The notes under the pieces: model-generated
What the model saw: the letters and a program-made list of their open reading frames with translations, nothing else
Told to the model about the DNA's origin: nothing
The model's database searches: none
Source: Larkinella sp965227735
GTDB lineage: Bacteria; Bacteroidota; Bacteroidia; Cytophagales; Spirosomataceae
Assembly (NCBI RefSeq): GCF_965227735.1
Contig: NZ_OZ245776.1
Span: 2,480,001 to 2,544,000, forward strand
Reading direction: 5' to 3'
Length of the DNA: 64,000 nt
In this document: piece after piece, positions 8,674-16,825 of the stretch
Position numbering within the stretch: position 1 is the first letter of the stretch
How the letters are laid out: every line of letters starts with the position of its first letter
Made by a program: the position numbers and the translations under genes

Positions 8674-8705
8674 TTTTGCGGCTTTCCAACTGACTCCTTA
8701 CGCGC

Positions 8706-10064
8706 TTGAAACTCTGGCAAAAAGCAAATACCGACCCTAATTCCAACGCAGCATCTGAAAAAATCGAACGGTTTACGGTTGGACGCGACCGCGAGATGGA
8801 TCTGTACCTCGCTCCTTTCGACGTGCTCGGCAACCTCGCTCATGCCACCATGCTCGAAACCATCAACCTTCTTTCGAGTGAGGAGTTAAAAATGATGAGT
8901 GAAGAGTTAAAAGTTATTTACCAGCAAATTCAGGAGGGCGAGTTTGTGATTGAGGAAGGTGTGGAGGATGTTCACTCGCAGGTGGAACTGATGCTGACGC
9001 GGAAACTGGGCGACGTTGGCAAGAAAATTCACAGCGGACGGTCACGCAACGACCAGGTGCTGGTTGACCTCAAACTGTTCACCCGCGACCGGCTCTGGCA
9101 AGTGACCGAGGCCGTTCGGCAGGTGTTCGACCGGCTGATTGCCCGTTCGGAGCAACACAAGGCCGATTTGTTGCCGGGCTACACGCACCTGCAAATCGCC
9201 ATGCCGTCGTCGTTTGGATTGTGGTTTGGTGCTTATGCCGAAGCCCTGGCGGATGATATGCTGCTGCTGCAAACCGCTTACCGATTTGCCAACCGGAATC
9301 CGCTCGGTTCAGGTGCGGGCTACGGTTCCTCGTTTCCGCTCAACCGGACGCTAACTACTGAACTGCTGGGCTTTGAAGGCATGCACGTCAACGTGGTATA
9401 TGCGCAGATGAGTCGCGGAAAAACCGAACAAACCGCCCTGACGGCTTTGGCCGCCGTGGCCGCCACGCTCTCGCGGATGGCAATGGACATTTGCCTCTAT
9501 AACAGCCAGAACTTCGGTTTTCTGACGCTGCCCGACGCCCTGACAACCGGTTCGAGCATTATGCCCCACAAGAAAAACCCCGACGTGGCCGAACTGCTCC
9601 GCGCCAAAACCAACCGCCTGAAAGCCCTGCCGATGGAGGTGACGCTGGTGATGAGCAACCTGCCGTCTGGCTACCACCGCGACATGCAGATTCTGAAGGA
9701 AATCCTGATGCCCGCTTTTGAAGAACTCCTGGATTGCCTGGAAATCACGGATTTCATGCTCGAAAACATTCAGGTGAAACCCAATTTGATGGACGATCCG
9801 AAATACGATCTGATGTTCAGCGTCGAGCGGGTCAACGCGCTGGTGCTGGAAGGCGTTCCGTTCCGGGAAGCCTATCTGATGGTCAAAACCGAAGTGGAAG
9901 AAGGAACGTATAAAGCGTCCCGCGAACTGCACCACACACACGAAGGCAGCCTTGGAAATTTGGGAAACGATCAGATTGTGAAGCACATGGACGCGAACAT
10001 GCAGGGATTTGGCGCGGAGAAGGTAGCAGAAGCCGTGGAGAAATTAATCGGAACGCGGGACTGA
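8706..10064 (+). CDS. argH: Argininosuccinate lyase (TTG start)
   Basis: A 452-residue member of the fumarase/aspartase superfamily that cleaves argininosuccinate into arginine and fumarate, the last step of arginine synthesis. The family signature GSSIMPHKKNPD is at about residues 282-293. Other active-site parts include HSGRSRNDQVLVDLKLF and GYTHLQIAMPSSFG. The frame is closed just upstream by a TGA at 8691 and contains no ATG before the conserved MKLWQK start, so the initiation codon must be TTG at 8706. The stop codon lies in the loop of a 14-bp hairpin (10047-10078). The M20 deacetylase gene 4 kb upstream likely serves the same pathway. Confidence 0.96.
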   Translation: MKLWQKANTDPNSNAASEKIERFTVGRDREMDLYLAPFDVLGNLAHATMLETINLLSSEELKMMSEELKVIYQQIQEGEFVIEEGVEDVHSQVELMLTRKLGDVGKKIHSGRSRNDQVLVDLKLFTRDRLWQVTEAVRQVFDRLIARSEQHKADLLPGYTHLQIAMPSSFGLWFGAYAEALADDMLLLQTAYRFANRNPLGSGAGYGSSFPLNRTLTTELLGFEGMHVNVVYAQMSRGKTEQTALTALAAVAATLSRMAMDICLYNSQNFGFLTLPDALTTGSSIMPHKKNPDVAELLRAKTNRLKALPMEVTLVMSNLPSGYHRDMQILKEILMPAFEELLDCLEITDFMLENIQVKPNLMDDPKYDLMFSVERVNALVLEGVPFREAYLMVKTEVEEGTYKASRELHHTHEGSLGNLGNDQIVKHMDANMQGFGAEKVAEAVEKLIGTRD

Positions 10065-10078
10065 TCCCGCGTTCCGAT
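10047..10078. terminator. Perfect hairpin spanning the argH stop codon
   Basis: A 14-base arm (10047-10060) pairs perfectly with 10065-10078. The four-base loop CTGA carries the TGA stop of argH. It lies between two converging genes (argH and the beta-propeller gene ending at 10085) and could end transcription in both directions. No long T tract follows, so Rho-independent function is uncertain. Confidence 0.6.
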
Positions 10079-10084
10079 CCCAGC

Positions 10085-10945
10085 TTATTCCACCCGGTAG
10101 GCAACCAGCTTGTTCTTGAAAAACGTCGGCACAACGATCATCTTCTTACCCGAAACATATTCAATATCAGCGGTATTCATTTTCTCCGGCCGCGAGTCGA
10201 GCATCAATTGTTTCTGTCCGTCGGCAGTGATGTAAAACAACCGGCCACTCCAGTCCGAAACGATGAAGTCCTTCCCGACGGCCACAATACCGTCGGTGTT
10301 TCCCATGCCGTCGGCCAGCTTCGTAATCGCTTTGGTTTCGATGTCGATGGATTGCAGGGCCCCGATTTTGGTGCTGCCGATCATCATTTTCTTCGTTCCG
10401 ACTGCCATCAAACCGTTCGGATTGTTGAGGTCACCACCGTCCATCCAGATTTCCCACTTGCTGTCTTTCAGGCGATAAATCTTGCTGTTCCGGCTGTCTG
10501 ATACATAAACCGTTCCCTCTTTATCAATCGTGACATCGTTCAAAAACGCCTTTTTGTCCGTGGCATCCCAGGTTTGCTCGGCCTGCCCGTTCGACAGATT
10601 AATGGCAATCAGCCGGTACACATCCGTCACATACAGGCGGTTTTTGTAGATGCCCATGCCTTTGGGTGCGTTCAGGCCCGTCGTCCACTTGAGGTTCTCG
10701 ATTTTGCCGTCGAGCGAGACTTTCGAAATAAAACCGTCCCCATCGAGCGAATCGGATTTGCCGACGATATTGGCCACATAGAGAACTTTCCCTTTCGGAT
10801 CATACAGCACCGATTCCGGCACCCGCAACGTGGAGTCGGTTTCCCAGACTTTCACGAGTTTCTTTTCTTTTTTCGGCGACTCAAACGCCGACAGGGTAAC
10901 GGTCAGGATGATACTGCCGCTTAACAGTAGATTTAGCAAACGCAT
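10085..10945 (-). CDS. Exported SMP-30/gluconolactonase-like beta-propeller protein
   Basis: A 286-residue protein with a signal peptide (MRLLNLLLSGSIILTVTLSAF) and repeating blade-like segments: RVPESVLYDPKGKVLYVAN, APKGMGIYKNRLYVTD, LNDVTIDKEGTVYVSDS, NPNGLMAVG and GNTDGIVAVGKDFIVSDW. These look like the six-blade propeller of the SMP-30/gluconolactonase and NHL-like families. Some family members bind calcium and hydrolyse lactones, but no defining catalytic residue set can be confirmed here, so an enzymatic role is not asserted. Probably periplasmic. It stands alone between argH and an MFS gene. Confidence 0.75.
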   Translation of the reverse strand: MRLLNLLLSGSIILTVTLSAFESPKKEKKLVKVWETDSTLRVPESVLYDPKGKVLYVANIVGKSDSLDGDGFISKVSLDGKIENLKWTTGLNAPKGMGIYKNRLYVTDVYRLIAINLSNGQAEQTWDATDKKAFLNDVTIDKEGTVYVSDSRNSKIYRLKDSKWEIWMDGGDLNNPNGLMAVGTKKMMIGSTKIGALQSIDIETKAITKLADGMGNTDGIVAVGKDFIVSDWSGRLFYITADGQKQLMLDSRPEKMNTADIEYVSGKKMIVVPTFFKNKLVAYRVE

Positions 10946-11042
10946 AGTTCGGGAGCAGATGGTTTTGTAATAATTACCTTGTAAGTAACGACACGGTCGC
11001 CGTTATTCCAACGGTTTGGCCGGTTTGTTACCATACAGCGCG

Positions 11043-12287
11043 CTAACTTAACCGAACGGCAAACAGCTCTTTGGAATTATAGTAAACGTAGGCCACGACA
11101 AACAGCGTAACCACCCCACCCAGTGCCACCGAGGGCACCACGCCCAGCAGCCGGGCCGCCACCCCCGACTCGAAAGCCCCGATCTCGTTGGAAGAGCTAA
11201 CAAAAATACCGTTGACAGCCGCCACTCGGCCCCGCATGTGATCGGGTGGAAAAATTTGCAAAACCGTGTTCCGAATCACCACGCTCACACTGTCGAAGGC
11301 ACCCGTCACGAACAAGGCAAAAACCGACAGCCAGAAGTGGGTCGAGAAAGCAAACACCAGCGTGAAAACCCCGAAGCCCAACACCGCAATGAGCATGTTC
11401 CGCCAGGCGTTGTGGGTGGGCGGAAACCGCGTCAGGAGCAGCATGGTTCCGATGGCACCGATGGCCGGTGCCGCCCGCAGAATTCCCAGCCCCTGAGCAC
11501 CCACTTTCAGAATGTCTTCGGCAAAAACCGGCAGCATGGCCACCACACCCCCGAACAGAACCGAAAACAGATCCAGCGAAATGGAATAGAGAATGATCTT
11601 GGTTTTGAACACGAACCGGAAGCCTTCGCGCAGGCTGTTCCACAGGCTGTCTTTCGGGCCTTCCGTCACCGGAACCGGTTTTTTCTTGATCATGGAAATC
11701 AATACCAGACAAACCAGCAGCAAACCGATGACAACCAGCAACGAATAATCCAATCCCAGCCAGACGTAGAGGAAACCGGCAATGCCCGGCCCGGCAATGG
11801 CACCAGCCTGCCAGAACGAACCACTCCAGGTGGACGAATTGGCGTATAGCTCCCGCGGAACCAGAAACGGTTTTAGCGACGAACTGGTGGGTGAATAAAA
11901 TCCTTTGGCCGTCCCGATCAGCACGAACGCGCTGTAAATCACCACCAACTGCGTGGTTTTGGAAAGATGTCCGACCACCGAGGGTTGAAAAACCAGGTAG
12001 AGAATGACGGACCCCAGAATAATCACCGACAGGCTGACCTGCAAAATGGAACGCTTCTCCCGCCGGTCGGCGAGGTGACCGCCAAATAGCGACATGGCGA
12101 TGAACGGCAGCGCTTCGGCCAGGCCAACGAGGCCCAACGCCAGCGGATCGTGCGTCATCTTGTACAATTCATACCCCAACAAAACCTCCTGAATCAGAAG
12201 TGTGGCCGTAAACAGAAAGCTATTGGCAGCAAAAAAGCGAAATTCGGGATAACGAAGGGCTGCGTAGGTGTCAACCTTTTTATTCAT
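11043..12287 (-). CDS. MFS transporter, EntS/MFS_3 type
   Basis: A 414-residue membrane protein with about 12 helices. It begins in the manner of the MFS_3 group that contains the enterobactin exporter EntS (YPEFRFFAANSFLFTATLLIQEVLLGYELYK). Motif A appears as LFGGHLADRREKRSIL and a related loop as FPPDHMRGRVAAVNGIF. Exporters of this group move siderophores, macrolides or other small molecules outward. No siderophore synthesis genes are nearby, so the substrate is open. It is divergent from trpF with a 148-base gap. Confidence 0.88.
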   Translation of the reverse strand: MNKKVDTYAALRYPEFRFFAANSFLFTATLLIQEVLLGYELYKMTHDPLALGLVGLAEALPFIAMSLFGGHLADRREKRSILQVSLSVIILGSVILYLVFQPSVVGHLSKTTQLVVIYSAFVLIGTAKGFYSPTSSSLKPFLVPRELYANSSTWSGSFWQAGAIAGPGIAGFLYVWLGLDYSLLVVIGLLLVCLVLISMIKKKPVPVTEGPKDSLWNSLREGFRFVFKTKIILYSISLDLFSVLFGGVVAMLPVFAEDILKVGAQGLGILRAAPAIGAIGTMLLLTRFPPTHNAWRNMLIAVLGFGVFTLVFAFSTHFWLSVFALFVTGAFDSVSVVIRNTVLQIFPPDHMRGRVAAVNGIFVSSSNEIGAFESGVAARLLGVVPSVALGGVVTLFVVAYVYYNSKELFAVRLS

Positions 12288-12435
12288 ACGACAAAAATAA
12301 CGGTTCGATCAGGATTCTGCTGAATATTAAGCGGAACTGTCATTTCTTTGTTTTTGTAAATGAGCCGCCGAGCAGCCCCAACCCGCGACCGGGCTGCCCG
12401 TCGTCATTATTTAACGTCTTTCAAAAGAATCGGTT

Positions 12436-13083
12436 ATGCGTGTCAAAATTTGTTGCATCAGCAGTGTGGAAGAAGCCCGGCTGGCGGTCGGAGCCGGGGC
12501 GTCGGCGGTGGGTCTGGTGGGGCGGATGCCCAGCGGGCCGGGCGTGATCGGAGATGAACTTATCCGAACGATTGCGCAAACCGTGCCTCCCCCCATCGCC
12601 ACGTTTCTGCTGACGAGCGAGCCTACGGCCGAAGCCGTGATCGAACACCACCGCCGGGTTTTCACCAATACGATTCAGTTGGTCGACGCCCTGCCACCGG
12701 GGAGTTACCAGACACTGCGGGCGGCTTTACCGGGCATAAAACTGGTGCAGGTGATTCACGTTTTGGATGAGCTCAGCATCGACGAAGCCCTGGCATCGGC
12801 GGAGGAAGTGGATGCCTTGTTACTGGATTCGGGCAATCCGAAACTGGCCGTGAAGGAACTGGGCGGAACAGGTCGCCGACACGACTGGACGCTGAGCCGC
12901 CGGATTGTGGAGCAAAGCCGGGTGCCGGTTTTTCTGGCCGGTGGCCTGAACCCGGAGAACGTCCGGCAGGCCATCGACACCGTGCAGCCCTTCGGCCTGG
13001 ACATTTGCAGCGGTGTCCGGACCAACGGAAAGCTGGATCCGGATAAACTGACGCGGTTTTTCGCCCAAATTCACCGAAGCTAA
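12436..13083 (+). CDS. trpF: Phosphoribosylanthranilate isomerase (TrpF), stand-alone
   Basis: A 215-residue TIM-barrel protein matching TrpF, which isomerises phosphoribosylanthranilate in tryptophan synthesis. The catalytic Cys is C6 (MRVKICCIS), the general-acid Asp is D131 (ALLLDSGN), and the barrel motifs GGTGRRHDW, PVFLAGGLNPENV and GLDICSGVRTNGKLD are present. The usual KICGI motif here reads KICCI, placing a second Cys at position 7. No other trp gene is in the window, so this may be a displaced copy or a paralog beside one in a trp operon. It converges on hsp20 with a shared terminator. Confidence 0.85.
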   Translation: MRVKICCISSVEEARLAVGAGASAVGLVGRMPSGPGVIGDELIRTIAQTVPPPIATFLLTSEPTAEAVIEHHRRVFTNTIQLVDALPPGSYQTLRAALPGIKLVQVIHVLDELSIDEALASAEEVDALLLDSGNPKLAVKELGGTGRRHDWTLSRRIVEQSRVPVFLAGGLNPENVRQAIDTVQPFGLDICSGVRTNGKLDPDKLTRFFAQIHRS

Positions 13084-13090
13084 ATAATAA

Positions 13091-13119
13091 AAAACCCCGA
13101 CCAAACGGGCCGGGGTTTT
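13091..13119. terminator. Bidirectional terminator between trpF and hsp20
   Basis: AAAACCCCG at 13091-13099 pairs with CGGGGTTTT at 13111-13119 across an 11-base loop. The A-rich left edge and T-rich right edge allow Rho-independent termination of both converging genes. Confidence 0.85.
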
Positions 13120-13140
13120 CTTTCTATGCGTCGACTCACC

Positions 13141-13578
13141 TTACGCTACTGCAATTTGTTTGGGTTCGATCACCGGTTTTTCAACTTTCGGCAGATCGAT
13201 TTTCAAAATACCGTCCGTGTAGGCGGCCTGAATTTGCTCGTTGTTCACGTTTTTCGGTAAGCGGAAGCTCCGTTCGAAAGAACTGTAGCTGAACTCTTTC
13301 CGGGTATAGTTTTCGGCTTTTTCTTCCCTGGCTTCTTCCAGCTTGGCCGAGATGGTTAACTGGTTGTTGGTCAGGTTGATCGCGAAATCTTCTTTCTTCA
13401 AACCGGGGGCCGCCAGCTCAATGTGATAGGCGTTTTCATCTTCTTTCACATTCACCGCCGGAACGACCGAACTGGCTGCTTTGGCAACCGCTGGCGTGTG
13501 AAAATGACGGTTGAATTCCTGGTTTACCAAATTGTTAAAAAAAGAGGGTAACTGGTTGTATTGGACTAAGGTTCTCAT
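13141..13578 (-). CDS. Hsp20/alpha-crystallin small heat-shock protein
   Basis: A 145-residue protein with the alpha-crystallin domain at about residues 40-135. It shows DENAYHIELAAPGLKKEDFAINL at the start, the LTISAKLEE strand, FERSFRLPKNVN, the hallmark A-x-x-x-G-I-L in AAYTDGILKIDLPK, and a C-terminal IEPKQIAVA tail. These proteins form oligomers that hold unfolded proteins in the cytoplasm until ATP-dependent chaperones act. It is monocistronic. The upstream 537-base gap should hold its heat-responsive promoter, but no motif could be assigned with confidence. Confidence 0.95.
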   Translation of the reverse strand: MRTLVQYNQLPSFFNNLVNQEFNRHFHTPAVAKAASSVVPAVNVKEDENAYHIELAAPGLKKEDFAINLTNNQLTISAKLEEAREEKAENYTRKEFSYSSFERSFRLPKNVNNEQIQAAYTDGILKIDLPKVEKPVIEPKQIAVA

Positions 13579-14115
13579 GGCTTTATGTTGGTTATCTTTT
13601 TAATTTCTGAACTACATCTCCCTTTATTCAACTTGTGTACCAATCTAAAAATAGAATCCGGATCAGCCATTTTGTCACTAAAATCATTTATACCGAAAGA
13701 AAAGATGACATTTTGTCTTACTTGACCGGCATTTTTGTCGGAACAACTGCTCAATGCCACCAGACGTTTGCCGGAATTATTACTTTAATACCTTCGCTTT
13801 TTGCCCCTAAATCCCCTAAAGGGGACTTTTAGCATCCGGATTAAGCTGCGTCCAAGTCCCCTTTAGGGGATTTAGGGGCAAAAAGCGGAAATGCAATGAA
13901 TTATCAGACATAAGTCCTGTACTTAATCAACTGTCTATATCCAATGATTATGGATTAAAACTGCGAGATATGGAGCGGAAACACGGACACAATAAGGCTA
14001 GCATAGCTTTTTGGCAAGAGTAAGCAAGAAATTTAATGTGACTGATTGTTGATGCATCGACAATCAAACCTTATTTTTAGCCTTCTGTACCTCCCTCTCA
14101 ACCGTACTATTACTT
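13579..14115. other. Divergent intergenic region between hsp20 and the TPR gene
   Basis: This 537-base gap contains one copy of the CCCCTAAA palindrome family (13795-13887) and a 22-base sequence at 13898-13919 that recurs exactly at 19873-19894. The remainder is AT-rich and should contain the promoters of both flanking genes. No coding or RNA gene was recognised. Confidence 0.6.
13795..13887. repeat. CCCCTAAA-family palindromic repeat, copy A
   Basis: The two 34-base arms (13795-13828 and 13854-13887) are perfect inverted repeats containing CCCCTAAATCCCCTAAAGG and its complement. The 25-base centre holds the ATCCGGA motif. The same arms and centre recur at 15455-15554, about 19713-19810, 48485-48559 and 59338-59437. 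Confidence 0.9.
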
Positions 14116-15456
14116 ATGTTCCAGTATTACCGTCTTCTATCCTTCATTTTTTGCGTCTTACTCAGTACTACGATCCTACAGGCGCAGCAGACCGCGGCCA
14201 CGTTTTTTGAAACCGGCATTGTGAAAAGTAAATCGGGCGATTTTATGGGTGCTTTACAGGCATTCAGTATGGCCATCGGGGCAAATCCCGAAAACGCACC
14301 CAGCTACTACAACCGCGGACTGGCCAAAGCCAATCTGAAAGACCACCGGGGCGCCATTCTGGACTACGACCGGGCCATTGAACTGAATGGAAAAGATGCC
14401 CTGGCTTACCTCAGTCGCGGGGTGAGCAAAAGCAAACAGGACGACCACCGCGCGGCCCTCATGGACTTCAGCCGGGCCATCGAACTGGCACCCGACGACG
14501 TACAGGCGTATTATTACCGGGGCGTGAGCCGCAGCCGCCTGGAACAATACCGGGGTGCCTTGCAGGATTTCTCTAAAACCATCGAACTGGACCCCAACAA
14601 CGTACAGACGCTGTATGCCCGTGGCATTACGAAGCAGAAACTGGACGATTACGCGGGCAGTCTGGCCGACTTTTCGAAGGTGATCGAACTGAACCCCAAA
14701 CGGGCGCAGGCCTACGCCGGTCGCGGAGCGTCGCTGGTGCAACTGGGTCAGTACCAAAAAGCCGCTGAGGACCTTAATAAAGCCATTGAACTGGCACCCG
14801 AAGACGGCGAGTCGTTCTACAACCGGGGCTTTGCCAAGAGCAAGCTGGAAGATTATAAAAGTGCGCTGAATGACTATGACCGTGCCATTGTTCTGGAAGC
14901 AACCAACTACCGGGCCTTTTATGGCCGGGCCTTCTGCCGTGGCAAACTGGGCGACCAGCGCGGAGCCATTCAGGATTACAATACGGCCATTGAAATCAAC
15001 AATGCCAACGTAGAAACGAAAGTGGTCTATAACGGCAAAATTTCGAGAGCGGTTCTGGACAATTTGCGGAACGCCGTGCAGCAGAAAAACATCATCGACG
15101 CCCTGTCAACCGAACGTTCGGAAGCGTATTTCAACCGGGCGATCAGCAAAAGCAAAACCAACGACATCAAGGGAGCCACGGCCGATCTGAACAAGGCCAT
15201 CGAACTGAATCCGACCTACTCGGAAGCCTACTTCACCCGCGGCCTTATCCGCTCGCAGCAGGGCGACCAGAAAGGGGCCATTCTGGACTGCAACAGCGCA
15301 CTTCAACTCGATCCGAAATACGCCGAAGTCTACTACGTACGCGGCATCATCCGCCACAGCCTGGGCGACGAAAACGGCGGCTGCCTCGACCTCAGCAAAT
15401 CCGGCGAACTCGGCTACACCCCGTCGTACAAGGCGATTAGTGATTACTGCAATTGA
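14116..15456 (+). CDS. Exported tetratricopeptide-repeat protein
   Basis: A 446-residue protein with a signal peptide (MFQYYRLLSFIFCVLLSTTILQAQ) followed almost wholly by 34-residue TPR units. About ten are visible, each with the pattern A-x-x-x-R-G-x-x-K-x-x-x-x-D-x-x-G-A-x-x-D-x-x-x-A-I-E-L, for example YYNRGLAKANLKDHRGAILD. An insertion near residues 295-335 (NNANVETKVVYNGKISRAV) interrupts the array. TPR arrays bind partner proteins; this one is probably periplasmic or outer-membrane associated. No partner gene is adjacent and no enzymatic domain is seen. Confidence 0.92.
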   Translation: MFQYYRLLSFIFCVLLSTTILQAQQTAATFFETGIVKSKSGDFMGALQAFSMAIGANPENAPSYYNRGLAKANLKDHRGAILDYDRAIELNGKDALAYLSRGVSKSKQDDHRAALMDFSRAIELAPDDVQAYYYRGVSRSRLEQYRGALQDFSKTIELDPNNVQTLYARGITKQKLDDYAGSLADFSKVIELNPKRAQAYAGRGASLVQLGQYQKAAEDLNKAIELAPEDGESFYNRGFAKSKLEDYKSALNDYDRAIVLEATNYRAFYGRAFCRGKLGDQRGAIQDYNTAIEINNANVETKVVYNGKISRAVLDNLRNAVQQKNIIDALSTERSEAYFNRAISKSKTNDIKGATADLNKAIELNPTYSEAYFTRGLIRSQQGDQKGAILDCNSALQLDPKYAEVYYVRGIIRHSLGDENGGCLDLSKSGELGYTPSYKAISDYCN

Positions 15457-15554
15457 GTAAAGAATTTTGCCCCGTTCCCCTAAAGGGGACTTGGACGCGG
15501 AATCCTCCGGATGCCAAAAGTCCCTTTAGGGGAACGGGGCAAAGCTCTTTACTC
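15455..15554. repeat. CCCCTAAA-family palindromic repeat, copy B
   Basis: Arms at about 15455-15491 and 15518-15554 are near-perfect inverted repeats ending in GAGTAAAG / CTTTACTC, with a centre containing ATCCTCCGGATG. The left arm begins within the TGA stop of the TPR gene and the right arm covers the stop of the AMP nucleosidase gene. It therefore forms the whole junction of two converging genes and probably ends both transcripts. Confidence 0.88.
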
Positions 15555-16319
15555 AAACCGCAGGTGCTTGACCGACTCGCCCGAGTTGGCTAGTTCGCGG
15601 AGGGAGTCGATGCCGATCTGGAGGTGTTTTTCGACGTACGAGCCGGTAACGCGTTTGTCGCTCTCTTCGGTTTTGACACCTTCCGGCACCATCGGATTGT
15701 CGGAAACCAGCAGCAGGGCACCGTGCGGAATGGCGTTGGCAAAGCCGACGATGAAGATCGTGGCGGTTTCCATGTCGATCGCCATCGCGCGAATCTCCCG
15801 CAAATATTCCTTGAACACTTCATCGTGTTCCCAGATCCGCCGGTTGGTCGTATAGACCGTACCGGTCCAGTAATCCAGTTCGTGTTTTTTGATCATGGAC
15901 GACACCGCCCGTTGCAACCGAAACGACGGCAGAGCCGGAATTTCGGGCCGCATGTAATCGTTGCTGGTGCCGTCGCCCCGAATGGCCGCAATCGGTAAAA
16001 CCAGATCGCCGACCAGCGTTTTTTTTAACCCACCGCATTTTCCCAGAAACAACACCGCCTTGGGATCTACCGCCGTCAGCAAATCCATGACCGTTGCGGC
16101 CATGGCGCTGCCCATTCCGAAGTTGATAATCGTAATGTTGTCAGCAGTTGCCGTTTGCATGGCCCGGCCCAGGCCGTAGATTTCGGTATCGTATTTTTTC
16201 GCAAACAGCTCGACGTAGTTGATAAAATTCGTCAGCAGAATATACTCTCCGAACTGTTCGATGGGCGTTCCGGTATACCGGGGAAGCCAGTTTTGGACAA
16301 TTTCATCTTTGGTTTTCAT
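15549..16319 (-). CDS. amn: AMP nucleosidase
   Basis: A 256-residue member of the nucleoside phosphorylase fold matching the short AMP nucleosidase of Bacteroidota. It hydrolyses AMP to adenine and ribose 5-phosphate. Features include NITIINFGMGSAMAATVMDLL (phosphate/ribose site), KAVLFLGKCGGLKKTLVGDLVLP, AIRGDGTSNDYM, and the ribose-binding AIDMETATIF, followed by LLLVSDNPM with the catalytic Asp. The frame extends to an ATG at 16352. The start at 16319 (MKTKDEIVQNWLPRYTG) is preferred because conservation in the family begins there. It is divergent from the HsdR_N gene and converges on the TPR gene through repeat copy B. Confidence 0.9.
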   Translation of the reverse strand: MKTKDEIVQNWLPRYTGTPIEQFGEYILLTNFINYVELFAKKYDTEIYGLGRAMQTATADNITIINFGMGSAMAATVMDLLTAVDPKAVLFLGKCGGLKKTLVGDLVLPIAAIRGDGTSNDYMRPEIPALPSFRLQRAVSSMIKKHELDYWTGTVYTTNRRIWEHDEVFKEYLREIRAMAIDMETATIFIVGFANAIPHGALLLVSDNPMVPEGVKTEESDKRVTGSYVEKHLQIGIDSLRELANSGESVKHLRFE

Positions 16320-16381
16320 GGTTTGAAGTGTATCATCGATCGGTGGCAGCATTACTCCGCCAGATTCCGTATTTTTGACGG

Positions 16382-16825
16382 ATGGAATCGTTAAACCTAC
16401 CGGTTTTTGAGTACAATACGAAGCAGATCGAGGGGAAACCGTATATTTTCGATGTGTTGCGGAAGAAGTACGTGCTCATTACGCCGGAAGAATGGGTGCG
16501 GCAACACGTCGTGCATCTGCTGCTGAATCAGTATGGCTATCCGAAATCACTGATTCGCAGTGAAGGCGGTTTGAAACTCAATCAATTGCGAAAACGAACG
16601 GATATTCTGGTGTTCGACCGGTTGGGAAAACCGTTCCTGCTCGTCGAGTGCAAAGCCCCCCAGGTGACTGTAACCCAACAGGTCTTTGACCAAATTGGCC
16701 GTTACAACCACATCCATCAGGCCCCGTACATCGTGGTAACCAATGGCCTAACGCACTTCTGCTGCTGCGTCGATTACCAACTCCAAACGGTTGATTTTCT
16801 GGACGATCTGCCCCGGTTTGAGTAA
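16382..16825 (+). CDS. Orphan type I restriction HsdR N-terminal-domain protein (HSDR_N_2)
   Basis: A 147-residue protein that is a bare nuclease-fold domain like the N-terminus of type I restriction HsdR. It has TPEEWVRQH with a Glu at about 36-37, RTDILVFDRLGKPFLLVECKAP (D74, E89, K91) and a Gln-containing helix (QQVFDQIGRYN). That is a complete PD-(D/E)XK set. No helicase, methylase or specificity gene is nearby. Short stand-alone proteins of this type are common in Bacteroidota and their role is unknown. The downstream sulfatase gene converges on it with essentially no gap. Confidence 0.82.
   Translation: MESLNLPVFEYNTKQIEGKPYIFDVLRKKYVLITPEEWVRQHVVHLLLNQYGYPKSLIRSEGGLKLNQLRKRTDILVFDRLGKPFLLVECKAPQVTVTQQVFDQIGRYNHIHQAPYIVVTNGLTHFCCCVDYQLQTVDFLDDLPRFE

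Noticed and set aside
12360..12557. 65-codon frame ahead of trpF
   Set aside because: It overlaps trpF out of frame and is Arg/Ala-rich; no support for translation.
13579..14115. Possible small RNA or tRNA in the hsp20-TPR gap
   Set aside because: No tRNA cloverleaf or known RNA family features seen; the only structure is the dispersed palindrome.
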